The notes beneath the pieces were generated by a model, which saw only the letters and a list, made by a program, of their open reading frames with translations, was not told where the DNA came from and did no database searches. The position numbers and the translations under genes were made by a program. From NCBI GenBank assembly GCA_947462335.1, contig OX381706.1, positions 18,576,784-18,640,783 of the forward strand: a stretch of 64,000 nt of DNA. Direction: 5' to 3'. Positions 1-12,600 of this stretch are shown here, in pieces. Position 1 is the stretch's first letter, and every line of letters starts with the position of its first letter. This DNA is from Harmothoe impar. Its lineage: Eukaryota > Annelida > Polychaeta > Phyllodocida > Polynoidae.

Positions 1-462
1 ACAGTCTGCCTCAACATGTGTGCATGTGTGCCGGGGGGGGGGGGGCACTAGGTACTTTTCCCAACCCCCCCCCCCCTCCAATTTCGTTTTCCTCCCCCTC
101 CCCACCAAAGGGGTCGAATTTGTTTTCCTCCATCCCCCTAAAAGTAACCCCAAAAAAAACATCCGCTGCCCCCTGTTAAATAAAGAATGACCACTCCCTA
201 TTCGAATGCTACCTCAGGTGTTGTGAAAGTGGGACACAGAGGTCACTGTAGACCACCTGATCTTGCCTATTTTGCATACAGATTTGTGGGCGTGATCTAC
301 CATACTGTGGGCGGGATCCACTATGTAAAACAGGGTCAAAGGTAGCCTAAAACGGCCAGCAATGGCGGACAAACTCACGTATACACTGTCCCTTTAAGCT
401 AACTAGTCATTTACTACTGCAAGCTCCTTCATACATGTATGTACACCATATTTGTCTCCCAG
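1..462. other. Intron or upstream flank of the protease gene
   Basis: No coding exon is visible. The first 170 bases carry G and C homopolymer runs. Positions 451-462 form the polypyrimidine tract and AG acceptor of the first visible protease exon. Exons for the signal peptide and propeptide are expected to lie to the left of the window. Confidence 0.6.
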
Positions 463-622
463 GTCGCAATGCCCAGGTGGGGGAGTACCCCTACCAAGGC
501 TCCCTCCAGGTGCTGAGTTACAATGGTGAGGCTGAGGAGACCTACGACTCCCACACCTGTGGGTGTGTGCTCATCTCCAGTAGCTGGATCGTCACTGCAG
601 CTCACTGTGTTGGCCGCGGAGC
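463..622 (+). CDS. Protease exon with mature N-terminus and catalytic His
   Basis: Acceptor tttgtctcccag at 451-462, donor GTAAGT at 623-628. It encodes the [11 protein letters not shown] start and WIVTAAHC with the catalytic His. It begins with the last two bases of a Gly codon and ends two bases into the next codon, which is completed by the first G of the exon at 15032. Confidence 0.92.
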
Positions 623-3600
623 GTAAGTCATCTTCTTGGAGTTGAATGTTTATCAAATGTTGAAAATGAAAGTGTTTTTCCCTGAAATTAAGTAGTCATT
701 GTAGATGACAATTTAACTTGGCCTAAGCCTACTTCATTCTTAATGAGAAGAAGAAATCCTCGACTAGCTATATCCAGTAAACAAATAACCTCAAACAACG
801 TTATACAACGTTTTTTTATATCTCCTCATTGTGGTGAAACGTTATTTCCCTATATCATATAAAACGGCATTAGTTACTTCGTTGGTACCACGCCAATGAA
901 ATAGGCTTGAGTGCTTGACAAGAATAGGTAAACCCAAAGAGGCTACCCAAAAGTATGTCTTTTTTTCAAAGCTAACTCGATTTCCTTCCTCATTGGTCTT
1001 CATTTAATATTTAGATTACTTTGAATGTCCTAAACATTCTATAAATACTCTCGTACTGTGGGCCTAACAACAATAGATGGAGAATCAGACAAAACTAATT
1101 CTTGCATTTAGATTGCACGAAAATAACTTATCTATTGATGGATGCTGATCAAATAATCAAAATTCGACAGTAGATGCTTATTTTAAAGTAGCATTGTTGG
1201 TACAATATTCAAATGATTGAGATGACCAGTTTTCATTCGGGACCCTCCGAGAGAATCTGTTAGGAGAGTGAGGGCATCATGCGCCAGTAGACAAGGACAT
1301 GTGTATCTATGGTGATGTAATCAAGGGGCTCATGGGATAGGCCTACTGTTAACCCATGACCCCCCCCCCCCCAGCCCCCATAGACTATACCCCCACAATC
1401 CTAGCCCCAGAAGGGCCTGCATGGTATAACGTTAAAAATGTTATTCTGATGTAAAATAACATATTTCTGTTGGCTGGGTAGTGTTTAAATATGGTTGATG
1501 TGTATACTGTATTAGATTAGATTAGATTAATTTATTGCCCCAATCGTTCTGCAATAGAACGTTTTTCGTCGCACACGCGGATGCCTCACAGTTTGTAGTT
1601 GGGATCATCTCACGCTGCTTAACATTCATACTCCTTGGCGCTGATCATAATAAATGTTTATGAGACATATATAATAATAGTAAACAAAGTCACATTCATG
1701 TGTACATAAGACAGTGGCATAAAGAGCAGACTATCCATACTAAATGACATTATTTATAGCTATGTGGTGGTTCGTAGTTAACTCTAGGTTAAAGAACAAC
1801 GATCACGGCAGTTTCCAGGTGCGAGAATATATCTGTCTTTATTCACAAGAATAACAACTCTAGTTCCTTTACTAGGGAACGATCAGTGTAGAATTAATAC
1901 ACACAGGTAGATCAGGTTTCTCTATAAATAGAGGAAACGGTCAGTATACAACTCTTAGCATACAACTCTGTCCGCACGGTTGGACATGTGAAGTCTCTCG
2001 TCAGTCGGGCCTGCACTGACTGCCGTTCCAGGTAAACACATGGGTCTTATATAACACCGGCTCTTAGATCACGTGGCCAGGTGGGTGGGTCGGCCGCCCA
2101 CCTGAGAGCGGCACACGGTTACCTGAAGAGGACCTGCGCCCTCTCCCGGGAACTGTGTGCACTAGCTCCAGGTGGAGAAGCCGAGTAAACAGACGTTACC
2201 CGGAAATACCGTGTATGAGATTAATATGTAATATCATGCCCCTACACTACCCCCCCTAGACAAAACTAGGTGGTAACAAACATATATACGGTTTTCCTAG
2301 TTTATAGAAAACACGTTAGACCAACGACTTTACAGTTATTGTCTATACAGTAACTAGGGGCGTAAACATATTATTACGACATACTACACAAGCGAGATCA
2401 TCAAACTCAATATAAATATGGCATTACACTGTAATAGCAACCATAATGGATGATTTATGACATGTGAATATAATATCATACATACAATCGAACGGCTTGA
2501 CACATTTCGATATGACTTCCTTATGAAGTTACCTTACTCGGTTATTAAAAAAATGCGCGTGGGGTGTGTTTATATTTAAGTTGAACAGAAAAGTTATTAA
2601 AAACCAGTCCTGATAAGGACTCACAACCACCAGCGTCTTACATTGATTTGTGATTTAATGAAAACATTCACACAATGGATAACAGTAACCACAGCCTTTG
2701 TTTTAAGCCGGGTAATCCGATTATATAACCGGAGTATTAATATCTCTCGCAACATACAACAGAGTCAACACACACGACAATACCTTGCGGTATACTTAGC
2801 ATATACACATAGTCTTAACGACTTCATATAAACATTACGGGTAGCCACGTTTCCTAGCTTATCAGATCATACAATCTTCATATATAGCATATTATGAAAC
2901 CCGATTCATAAGGTAAGTATGAGAACACCTTATTGGAATACCTGAGGTGATATGTATCACATAATAATGATATATTTTATATATTAAAAACGTTTTAATG
3001 AGTAACCTGGCAGTGTACCCGGAAACCCTTACAATTAAATATAGCTTACTGGTGATCTAGTTGTGGTCAAGGTGCTCTCCGCTTCTAATAGACGAATGAG
3101 TGAGGTGCTCTCCTCTTCTTAATACTGTTTCTTGGATAAATATCACCCGAAGGTAAGTTCATATATACACAGCTCGCTAAGTATCCCGTCCTCGCTCCAG
3201 TAAAGTTCATGACATATATAACTATAATCCAGCTGGAGACCACGAGTACTGTCCGTTTAACACGTAATCTTAGCTCCAGGAATGTTCATGATATATATAA
3301 GTAGAACTGGAACCACGAGCATTGTCTGTTTGACACGTAATCCTTTGGACGGGAACAGTTTATAACACAGCATAATAGTATCAGGAACACATCATGGTAA
3401 CGTATCCCAAAAGTTAGTTTCAGGGACGTTAGTTTGGTAGCTTCCCGGTGGAGTCCTGATTCCCCATCGGTAGGCTATAGTTGAGAGTTGAGTAGTTAGG
3501 TAAGTCTAGAGCTTCCACGGAAGGTTCCCCCCGCGTTGGTCCATATGCATCTAAAAAGATGCCCCTCTTTTCCCTTCAGAAGGGAAACCCCGTCATAAAC

Positions 3601-6600
3601 AATTTATGACGTCAGATTAACTGAAAGAACAATTAATCTATCCGGAAACTATTATAGTTTCCTCCTCTATTTCTAAAAATTAGAAATAGACTCAGAACCT
3701 TCTGTTAGTCTTTTAACCTAACGGTTCATCTCTTGCCCTAATTAGGGCAAGCGCGTGCTCAGCCGTGCCATCCCAGGTATCGAGAGTCACGCCGAACACC
3801 CCGTAAAATTTTACGTTCATGTCCTGTAACCGTTTGGTTAACTTCTCGTTCTCTTGACGAACGAACCCTGCGGCGGCCTCAGCAGTCTTTTGGCCTGAAG
3901 CAGCTTCCCTTGACTTTTTAGCCAAGTAGTCAGCATTGCCGGCAGCGACCAATGCTTTCTCTTCCCGGTGGGCAATCTTTAGGCCATGCGTGAACAGGCC
4001 TAACATCTTGGTGTTATATTCCACCGCCAGCTCGCGTTGGGACTCCTGGAATTCTGTTACAATTCTCTGTCCCACTTCGCAGCTCGCCTTCTCTTCCCGA
4101 GAGAAGTAGTTGACTATCGGGACGTATTTTAATTTTACGCCACCGGTAGTTTCCGTGCGGGAGGTACCCGCGACTGGCTGGATGACAACCGGCTCCTGGG
4201 CTGCAGGAATCACGGGTTTAACATCCGCTTGCGGTGCTTTCGCAACCGCTGCAGCCTTCGGGACAGTTATGCCCCGAGGCGTTACCACTGAGTTCAGTGA
4301 TTTTGGTTCAGCTTTCACGGTCAAGCCCTGCATGTCCCGAGTTGGGGTAGTGGGAGACCGGACGTCCCTGGGGGTTGGCTTTGCAGTTGTCCCCAGATGG
4401 TACGTCAAAGGCAGGGAAGCCTTTGTTCTGGTAGCCGGTTCTTTAGGCCGGGCACCTCCACAGTCAGGTTGACTGTTGGCACTGTCTGAACTGCTCAGAC
4501 GTCTAGAACGGTATTCCATGTTAGTAGCCGCCGCCGCTTGACCACCGGAATCACGTTTCCGATCTTTCCGGTCTGTAAACAGCGGGTCTGGATACTCGCG
4601 ATAATAGTCGCGACCTTCCGGGGCATGATAAATCCCATAGTAGGAATTATCGAGTTCCTCCAAAGTGGATCCGGCATGTCTCCGTTTTGGTCCGGGTGAG
4701 ACCGCAGGAGATCGAGAGCGGTCGCGGGCGGACCGGCTCTTCCCCCGGGAACTACCCCGGGTTTCCGGCTGACGGAAACTACCGCCACCTCTGCGGGAAG
4801 TACGGGTAGTGCATAACACCGTATATTCCTCGTCATTCATGGCGAACTTATGTCGTCCGTCCACTCTGGCAATCCTGGCTTTGAACTTCCCATCTGCGAC
4901 CTCGCAGTAGAAGGGAGTTGCCGGCCGGATCTTAGCCTTCTGTTCCTCCGTGAGTGACTTGTACTGGTCACATACGGCATCATGTAGCGCATTCACACGA
5001 TTGCGAGCTACACTGATTCCCATATTATGGCAATCTTTCATGTGGCGCATGAGCTCACCTCTCCGGGGTTCTAAACACCCGTTACAAAGCTGGGACTCCC
5101 TACCTACTGTGATATCACAGTGGTACACCACACAGTGGTGCATGTGATTTTCACAGAGGTGTCGCAGAAACCGTTGTTTTGTTACAAACACGGTTCTGTC
5201 TGTGCCAATCGTGTTTACACACGTAGCGAATGGGCACCAGTTTCTTTCCCGTTGGCTATACCAGCGGTTACTCGCAAAAAGAAGCTTTTCTTTCTGCTCC
5301 TTACTATAGTAAGTATCCGGCAGGATCCTGAGTTCATCTAGCCACTGCTGATAAAAAGCAGACGGAGGACGGTCCCGGGGGGTATTCCGGATCCAATCCT
5401 CGTCGTCACTCTGACCTTTACAATTGGTCGAGGGTGGACATCCGAAATTGGTAGGACCAATTGGACACTGTTCCCAGGAATTGGGAATGAACACGCGGAA
5501 CTTATTGTTCGCGTTCTGCCAGATCCGCCTCATCACGTCATTAGGCGGGATGGGGTCCTCTGGGGCATTTCCTGGTTCCTCAGCGTTAGCCGGAACCTCT
5601 CCCTCTTCCGCATCCGAATGAGCCGGACTACGGAGAGGGCTGAGACGTGCTGGATTGAATACCAGCGCAGCCGCCACGGCGGCCGCTGCTCCCGCGGCAG
5701 CGGTCATATCTGCCACAAGGGCCGGGGTGGGGATGGTGGTGTCTGTGCTGGAGGGCGCCGGAGTATTGGCTTCGTTTATGTCCATAGCCTCATCCGTCTC
5801 CTCCTCAGCCCGGGGAATAACGGGCTGTCCTCCGGAAGGTTGTTCCGGTAATCCCTCTGCTAACACAGAGTCCGGCAAGTTAGCTAATCTTGCCTTCTCG
5901 TTCCGGCGAGCCTGACGTCCTCTCTCCTGGACAAACTCGTCCGACTGGTTACTGTCGGCCGAGCTCGACCGGTTTGAGGCCCCCCTCTCACCTTTACTGC
6001 CGCGCCCCCTAGGTGTGGCTTTCAGCGCTTTTATTCGCGCCTTCTCCTCCGCACTGGAAGATCTGGTTCGCACTGTACGAACCGCCTCATCAACCAAACA
6101 AGATATGGCAATATCTCGTTTGACGTTGTGAGTATCCATGTAGTCTTCAATAGTGGCTACATCCAGGATGTACGAAACTACTCCCTGCGTATTAGCGGCA
6201 GCAATCTCGTACTCCTTCCGGGTTTTCGGTTCTCGGAGTTTCCCGATTCGTGCCCGGTACCTGTTGACTCCAGTCAACAACATCCCGGCAACTCCACAAT
6301 TCGGGTCCAGAGACAGAATTGGGAGTGCTGGCATTAACCGCTTTATGTCTGCGATATGTAAATCGAAGACAGCTCGTCGTAAGCAGTAGCATACGAGTAG
6401 TCCTTTCTGGAGTGCCTCCCAGTACACAAACCAGTCCGGGGGCATCTCCTCCTGCTCCTCCACTAACAGGAAGAGCAATATCGCCTGCCTTGTGAGCGGG
6501 TCTATCCGGCGGGGAGCTCCCTCCGCCGTGAGTCTTAGCACGTCCTCGTGCAGTTCCACTTCACGTCCATCGTAATTGGACATGAAGCCTCCTAGTGTTG

Positions 6601-9600
6601 GTACTGCCAGGCGGGGTTTTTCAACGTCCGCCGGCGGTTCTCCATGGTACAATGGACCCGGATCCTGATACTCAGCTTCACCGGTATCAGCGTGACCGTC
6701 AGCAGGGCTGATGGCCTCAATGTCTAGCCCTTCCAAGTAATTGGCGGCGACATTAGCAGGGCGTAGCGATGACTGAGAGTCAGCGTCAACGTCCATCATC
6801 CCCTCTTGTCCCAGGAAATCCATAGATTCCTGGTCCACGAGGTCAGGTTGATTAACAACCACATTTCCTCCGCTAGCGGAGTCGCCCTCTTGAAGAGGGT
6901 CCACCTGTTGGTGGTCTGTCTCGGAAGACATGTTTTTGTGTCACACTCAAGAAAAGTGTTTGTTGATGGATTTATAGGGGATCCACCTCCCCACAGCGAC
7001 AATGGTCGTGTCCGAGCTCTCACGTCTGCTCTGGACCGCCTCTCAACCCCAACTGGCGATTCCCGCCGCTCCGCGTGCCTTATATAAGGCGCGCCACCGC
7101 GCATGCGCAACCCCGCGCGTCCCGTGACCCAGTTCCTTGGAACCAGGTCACCACGCTTTCAATTGTAAACAGGTACCCTCATTCCACGTGTTAATCCTTA
7201 CGCTCTGTCAACTCGTCGAGAGTATCAATGAAATATATATGAATGGCATAATAAAGCACATTCACCGGATTATCCGTCCATCACCCATGGGATCCTTGAC
7301 AGGGGGACTATCACGATCATTCCGACCGTACTTACTTCCACACATAACTGATTACAACATTAAAATATTTAACAAGATTACAGGACACCACACTCGTTGT
7401 GTACCGGCTTAGGTTATACCGTCCCTAGCTAGTAACCGGGGACTGCGTCTTATGTTTTTAGGCATAACATTAGACCTGGTTCTAGGACACGCCTTTTCTA
7501 GAGTGGATTTAGCATAAGCATATTTGAATTGATCTCTTAATGACTCCACAAACATCACATGGCAGGGGGTTTCCGGGTTCATTCCAACCACCCCAAATAC
7601 CAGATCAGCGGGCATTATTAAATCTTCCCCGAAAACTAACAGATTCGGGGAACAGGAAGTACTAGAATGGACAGTGCTATTATATGCATGGCATACATAA
7701 TCACACTGCTCATCCCAGTCATCCATTTTATCATTCACCAGGGATTTCAACACCTGAATCAATGTACGATTGAATCTCTCAACCATTCCATCACTTTGTG
7801 GCCGATAGGGATTTGTTCTCGTTTTACAAATCGCCAGTCGGTGACACATTTCCTGCCAAAGATCAGATTCAAATTCCCGACCTTGGTCACTATGCATCAT
7901 TAGGGGAACCCCAAGATGCAATACCCAACCTTTAACAAAAGCTTTTGCACAGGTTGCTGCTTTGTGATCCGCTAATGGAAACACTCTCGTATACTTAGTA
8001 TAATAGTCAGTGACGACCATCATACAAGTATTACCCTCAGGGGTAGTTTTAAACCCACTGATAATATCTATGGCGACTCGCGCAAATCTTACACCAAACA
8101 ACTCCTGGGACAAAGGCATTTTACCCATCCCAGGCCCAGGTTTGTTTTTACAACAATCCGGGCAAGTAGCAATCCATCTTAATAGATCACTACTCATCCC
8201 TGGCCAGTAATATCTCCTTTTCAGACGTTCCAGGGAACGCTTTTTCCCGAAATGTCCACTGGTCAGGTGTCCATGGCAATAATACATAACATCCCTCCGC
8301 ATACCGGAGGGTATTACCACTTGCCGGACTCTCCTACCGGATGAATTAATCTTCCACCGGTAGACGATTCCGCTCTGGACCTCTAGCTCTGCCCATTGAG
8401 CTATTAGTCGTCTCATTTCCCGATTCTCCAGGGAAATCTCAGGCCGCGGGGGCCGTATCTTCCTAGGTAACAATACCAACAACCGGCTAAGGTTAGGATC
8501 TTTTTCCTGGAACTTCCGGATGGTTCCCATGGACCACTCCAGAACCCCAGTTCCCTTGATCTCAAAGGGAATCCTTGCTCCGGCTATGACAGCCTCATGC
8601 TGACCACAGTCATCACAGTTGGTGTTTTCGCACTTCCTGATAGGACGTCGGGAAAGTGCATCAGCATTTACATGCTTTACCCCAGCTCTATGCTGGATCT
8701 GACTTTGCTCCAAACCGAACTCGGAAAGGTGTGCTAGCCAACGTCCAATCATTCCTTCCGCATCTTTGAAATTCAATAACCATCTCAAAGAGGAATGATC
8801 TGTTCTTAGCGTAAAATCTGACCCCCAAAGGAAATGTTTGAACTTTTTAGTATAAACTATCACAGCCAACAATTCCCTTTTAGTGGTACAATAATTTCGC
8901 TGAGTCTTACTCATAGTATTACTAGCAAAGGCAATGGGAACCTCCACTCCGCCTTGGACTTGACTGAGGGCGGCCCCAATACTCTCATTGCTAGCATCTG
9001 TATCCAATATAAAATGACCATCCGGGGTGGGATACTTTAACACCGGGGTCTCTACAAACAACTTTTTTATTGCTGAGAAAGCTGTATCCTGTTCCTTCCC
9101 CCAGGGGAACTCTTCCTTCCTATTTCCGGGTGTCCAGTGTGACAAACACTGGATCGGATAGGCTACCCGGGAATATCCCGGCAGGAAATCCCTATAATAT
9201 GAGCAGAATCCTAAAAAGGATCGCACATCTTTAGGACCCCTGGGTACTTCCCATTCAGTCACACTCCTGATCTTTTCCGGATCCGCCTTAACCCCCTCGG
9301 TGGAAATAATCCGCCCTAGGTAGTTAATATCCTTCTTAAACAGATTGCATTTCTTTGGTTTCAATTTGAGACCGTTAGACATGATTCGGTTTAAGACTTC
9401 CTCTAAATTACTTAAACAGCCCGCAAAGGTCTTTCCAAACACAATTACGTCATCCAAGTAAACTAGACATTTCCGCCATAATAAATCACTTAACAGTGTC
9501 TCCATCATGGCTTCAAAGGTGGCCGGCGCATTACATAACCCGAATGGCATCACCTTATATTCAAACAAACCGATATGGCTGGAAAACGCAGTTTTCTCCA

Positions 9601-12600
9601 TATCCTCAGGCTTCATGCCTACTTGCCAATACCCGGACTGTAAATCCAGGGTACAGAACCATTCATTCCCTCCCAGGGAATCAATCGTCTCATCTATCCT
9701 AGGAAGAGGATAGGAGTTCTTTTTAGTCAACCCATTCAGTTTCCGGTAATCAATACAGAACCGTATGCTACCATCCTTCTTGGTTACCATACACACAGGG
9801 GAGGACCAAGGACTCATGCTGGGAACAATAACATTATCCTTCAGCATTTTCGCTATCTCTTCCTCAGCTACAATCTTCTTCTTGAGGGGTAATCTCCTAT
9901 AAGGAATCTTAAAAGCGGGGTTATCCCCGGTTTTAATTTCATGCAATACCTTATTGGTTCTCCGCAGGGGTTCCCCTGGGGCCGCAAAAGCTTGCCTGCA
10001 TCTCTTCAGCATAGCCTTTAGGGCTTCCTGATCATTCTCATCCGTTATGGACGATCCTGTTAACAACTTAGTTAACTCTTCATGCAATTCCTCTTCCCCT
10101 CCTTCTTCTAACCTCAGGTCTTGGTGGCTACCGGTGACTGCCTCCGCAAGTATCACTTTCCCAACTTCAGAGCCTTTCTCAAGATATACTGTGGAGTTTC
10201 CGGGGTTGGAAATGGGTGTCACTGTCCATCTGGAATTCCCTACTAGGGTATCCGCAGATTCCAATCCCTTCCGGGATAATACAGCCATATCCGGCTCGAT
10301 TACCGCTAATCCTCTCTGGATTAGCCTCCCTGAACTGACTAACACGTCACAGGTCATTCCCGGGGGAATCTTCACAGTCTGTGCCACACTAGCGACACTA
10401 CTTATCACTCTCAACTTACAGAGTATGGTCATATCATACGGGTATTCAATTTTCAACTTCCCACTTTTCGGATTCAAAGTCGCACCGAAAAGCGCCGCAA
10501 AATCCAAACCAAGAATACCATCATCTTCAATCTCAGCTATGGTCGGGGCCCAAACAAATTCTTTCCCGGCCACAGAGATTATCAGAAAAGTCCGTCCAAA
10601 TGTCCTCATTCTGGTACCATCGGCCGTACATGCGTTTACCCTCATTGTGAGGTTCTCACACATATTCGGCAATAAGCTGATGAATCTCTTAGAGACCATG
10701 GAGTGGCTAGCTCCAGTATCCATAAGAAACTCCCCAGTCTTTCCTTGTACAGAACAGGAAACGTACCACCTCTTCCCATCAGTTACTGAGGGATTCCTAG
10801 TAAACCGGTGAAGGTCACTATCAGTGCCCAGGTCGAACCCACATCCTTTCAGGTGTTCCAGACAAGGGTGACCCGGGGGAAGCCTGGTTCCTCCAACCTT
10901 AACCAACTCTTTGGTTATTGACTCCTCTAAACTGGCACTAGGTTTCCCATACGCGCACCCCTGGGCGCCTGTTGTACCAGTCTCCCCAGCCTCATGGTTT
11001 CCGGGATGTACGGTCCCATCTCCCTTCTTGCTGGACGCATTCACTGCTAATGAATCTTCACCGCCAACGTCGGTGATAATCTGACATATTTCCTCAGGGG
11101 TTACCGTCCTGCCATCCCCGGTAACCCCCTCTAATTTCCCGAAACCTCACTTCTTAAAACAGGTTTCTCTGCTTTGCATTCAGATGCAAAGTGCCCTTTG
11201 ACTTGACATCTGTAACACTGGACAGTGTTACGATCGACCCTAGGGCGGCGCCTGGTTTGATTATCAAACACCTCGTTCATGCGTTTAATCATGGACTCCA
11301 TTAAGGTATTTAATGAGTTTCCTGACGCATTTGTTTTATCCGGAGTGGTCGTCTCCGGGGTCTGGGTTTTCTGACTGGGTTCAGTCTGAGGCTCCCGAAT
11401 GTCGGGTTTCCGGGGGGTTTCCGAATAACCTTTGTTACTAGGAAGCTTCCCGGAAGCTGGGGTTGAGCTAGATTTCTGTCGACCCTTGAATTTCAGGGCG
11501 TCTACTCTCTCCTCCCCTTCAGATTCTTCCGCGGAAGAATCGTCTCCATCTAAGGAATGTTCAATTCCAGAGACGCGCTGCCCCCTATTAGCGGGTATCA
11601 TACCAGCCAACAGTATCTTCTTCTTGTCATGTTGATCAATCGCCATGAACAAATCTGCTAGGGAAGACCCAGCTTCCCAAGCTCTACCACAAACTTTAGC
11701 ATGTTCAGGATCACTCAATCCACTAATAAATCTTACAAATAGGGATTCTATGTAATATTCAGCATCCCTACTCCATTCTGGCCTAGCCTGCCGCAATAAT
11801 CGCTGCAATTCTAGCCCAAAAATTTTAGCAGATTCCTTTGGTTTCTGCATTCTTCTCTGAAACAGAGTCCAGTGATCTACTGTCACCATTTTCCCGCAGG
11901 TATAACAAGCTAATACTTCCAGCTGGTCGTATGTAGCTTCCGGCCCGTAAGTGTCCCTCCATTCTTCAACCACTATCTTACCCGGGCCGTCACTCAACCA
12001 TATCACAAAAGCTCCCAAGGATTCCTCCTTGTTCCAGCAATTGTACTTACAATCATCTAAAAGTGATTGATATTCTTCCTTCCAGGGTCGTAAACCCCTG
12101 TAAGGTTTAGTCACGCGTGCAGTTCTCTTAGCGGCATAATTAGAATGCACTAATTGACCCGACATGCGTCTACTCCAAGCCAGTAAGTCTGTACCGTCTT
12201 GACCTCGGCTGGAGCAATCTAGTCCCAAATTACCTATGGCTGGGTCTCGATTATGTAATCGATGTTCCGCCGGGGTCATTGTTACCCTTCGGTTCAAAGG
12301 AACCTTTATCTTGGGTATATCGTCAGAAGATTTATCTGATTCCGAGTCTGTACCCTCATCAAAGCGTGGGCCTTGATAACCGGACAATCCCTGAGTGTTT
12401 TTATGCACTGGATTTGACCTTCCCTTCGTTTTCTGCTGTGACCCCTTATTCAGACTACCCCTCGGCCTATTTTCAGGGTCCTTATTGACTCCCGAATATT
12501 TATCAGTGGTCGGAGGTGGATATGAATAAGTTGTATCCGGGCAATATCTGTAATTACCCTTGCTATCATAATCTCCCGGGTTCCCATACTGAGCCGGGTC

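Noticed and set aside
3713..6931. ORF3 as a retroviral-type envelope
   Set aside because: No signal peptide, cleavage site or C-terminal membrane anchor. The Ala-rich stretch at about 403-427 is internal and weakly hydrophobic.
10047..10811. 254-codon open frame on + inside pol
   Set aside because: Antisense shadow of the intact Pol ORF, with no recognisable domain.
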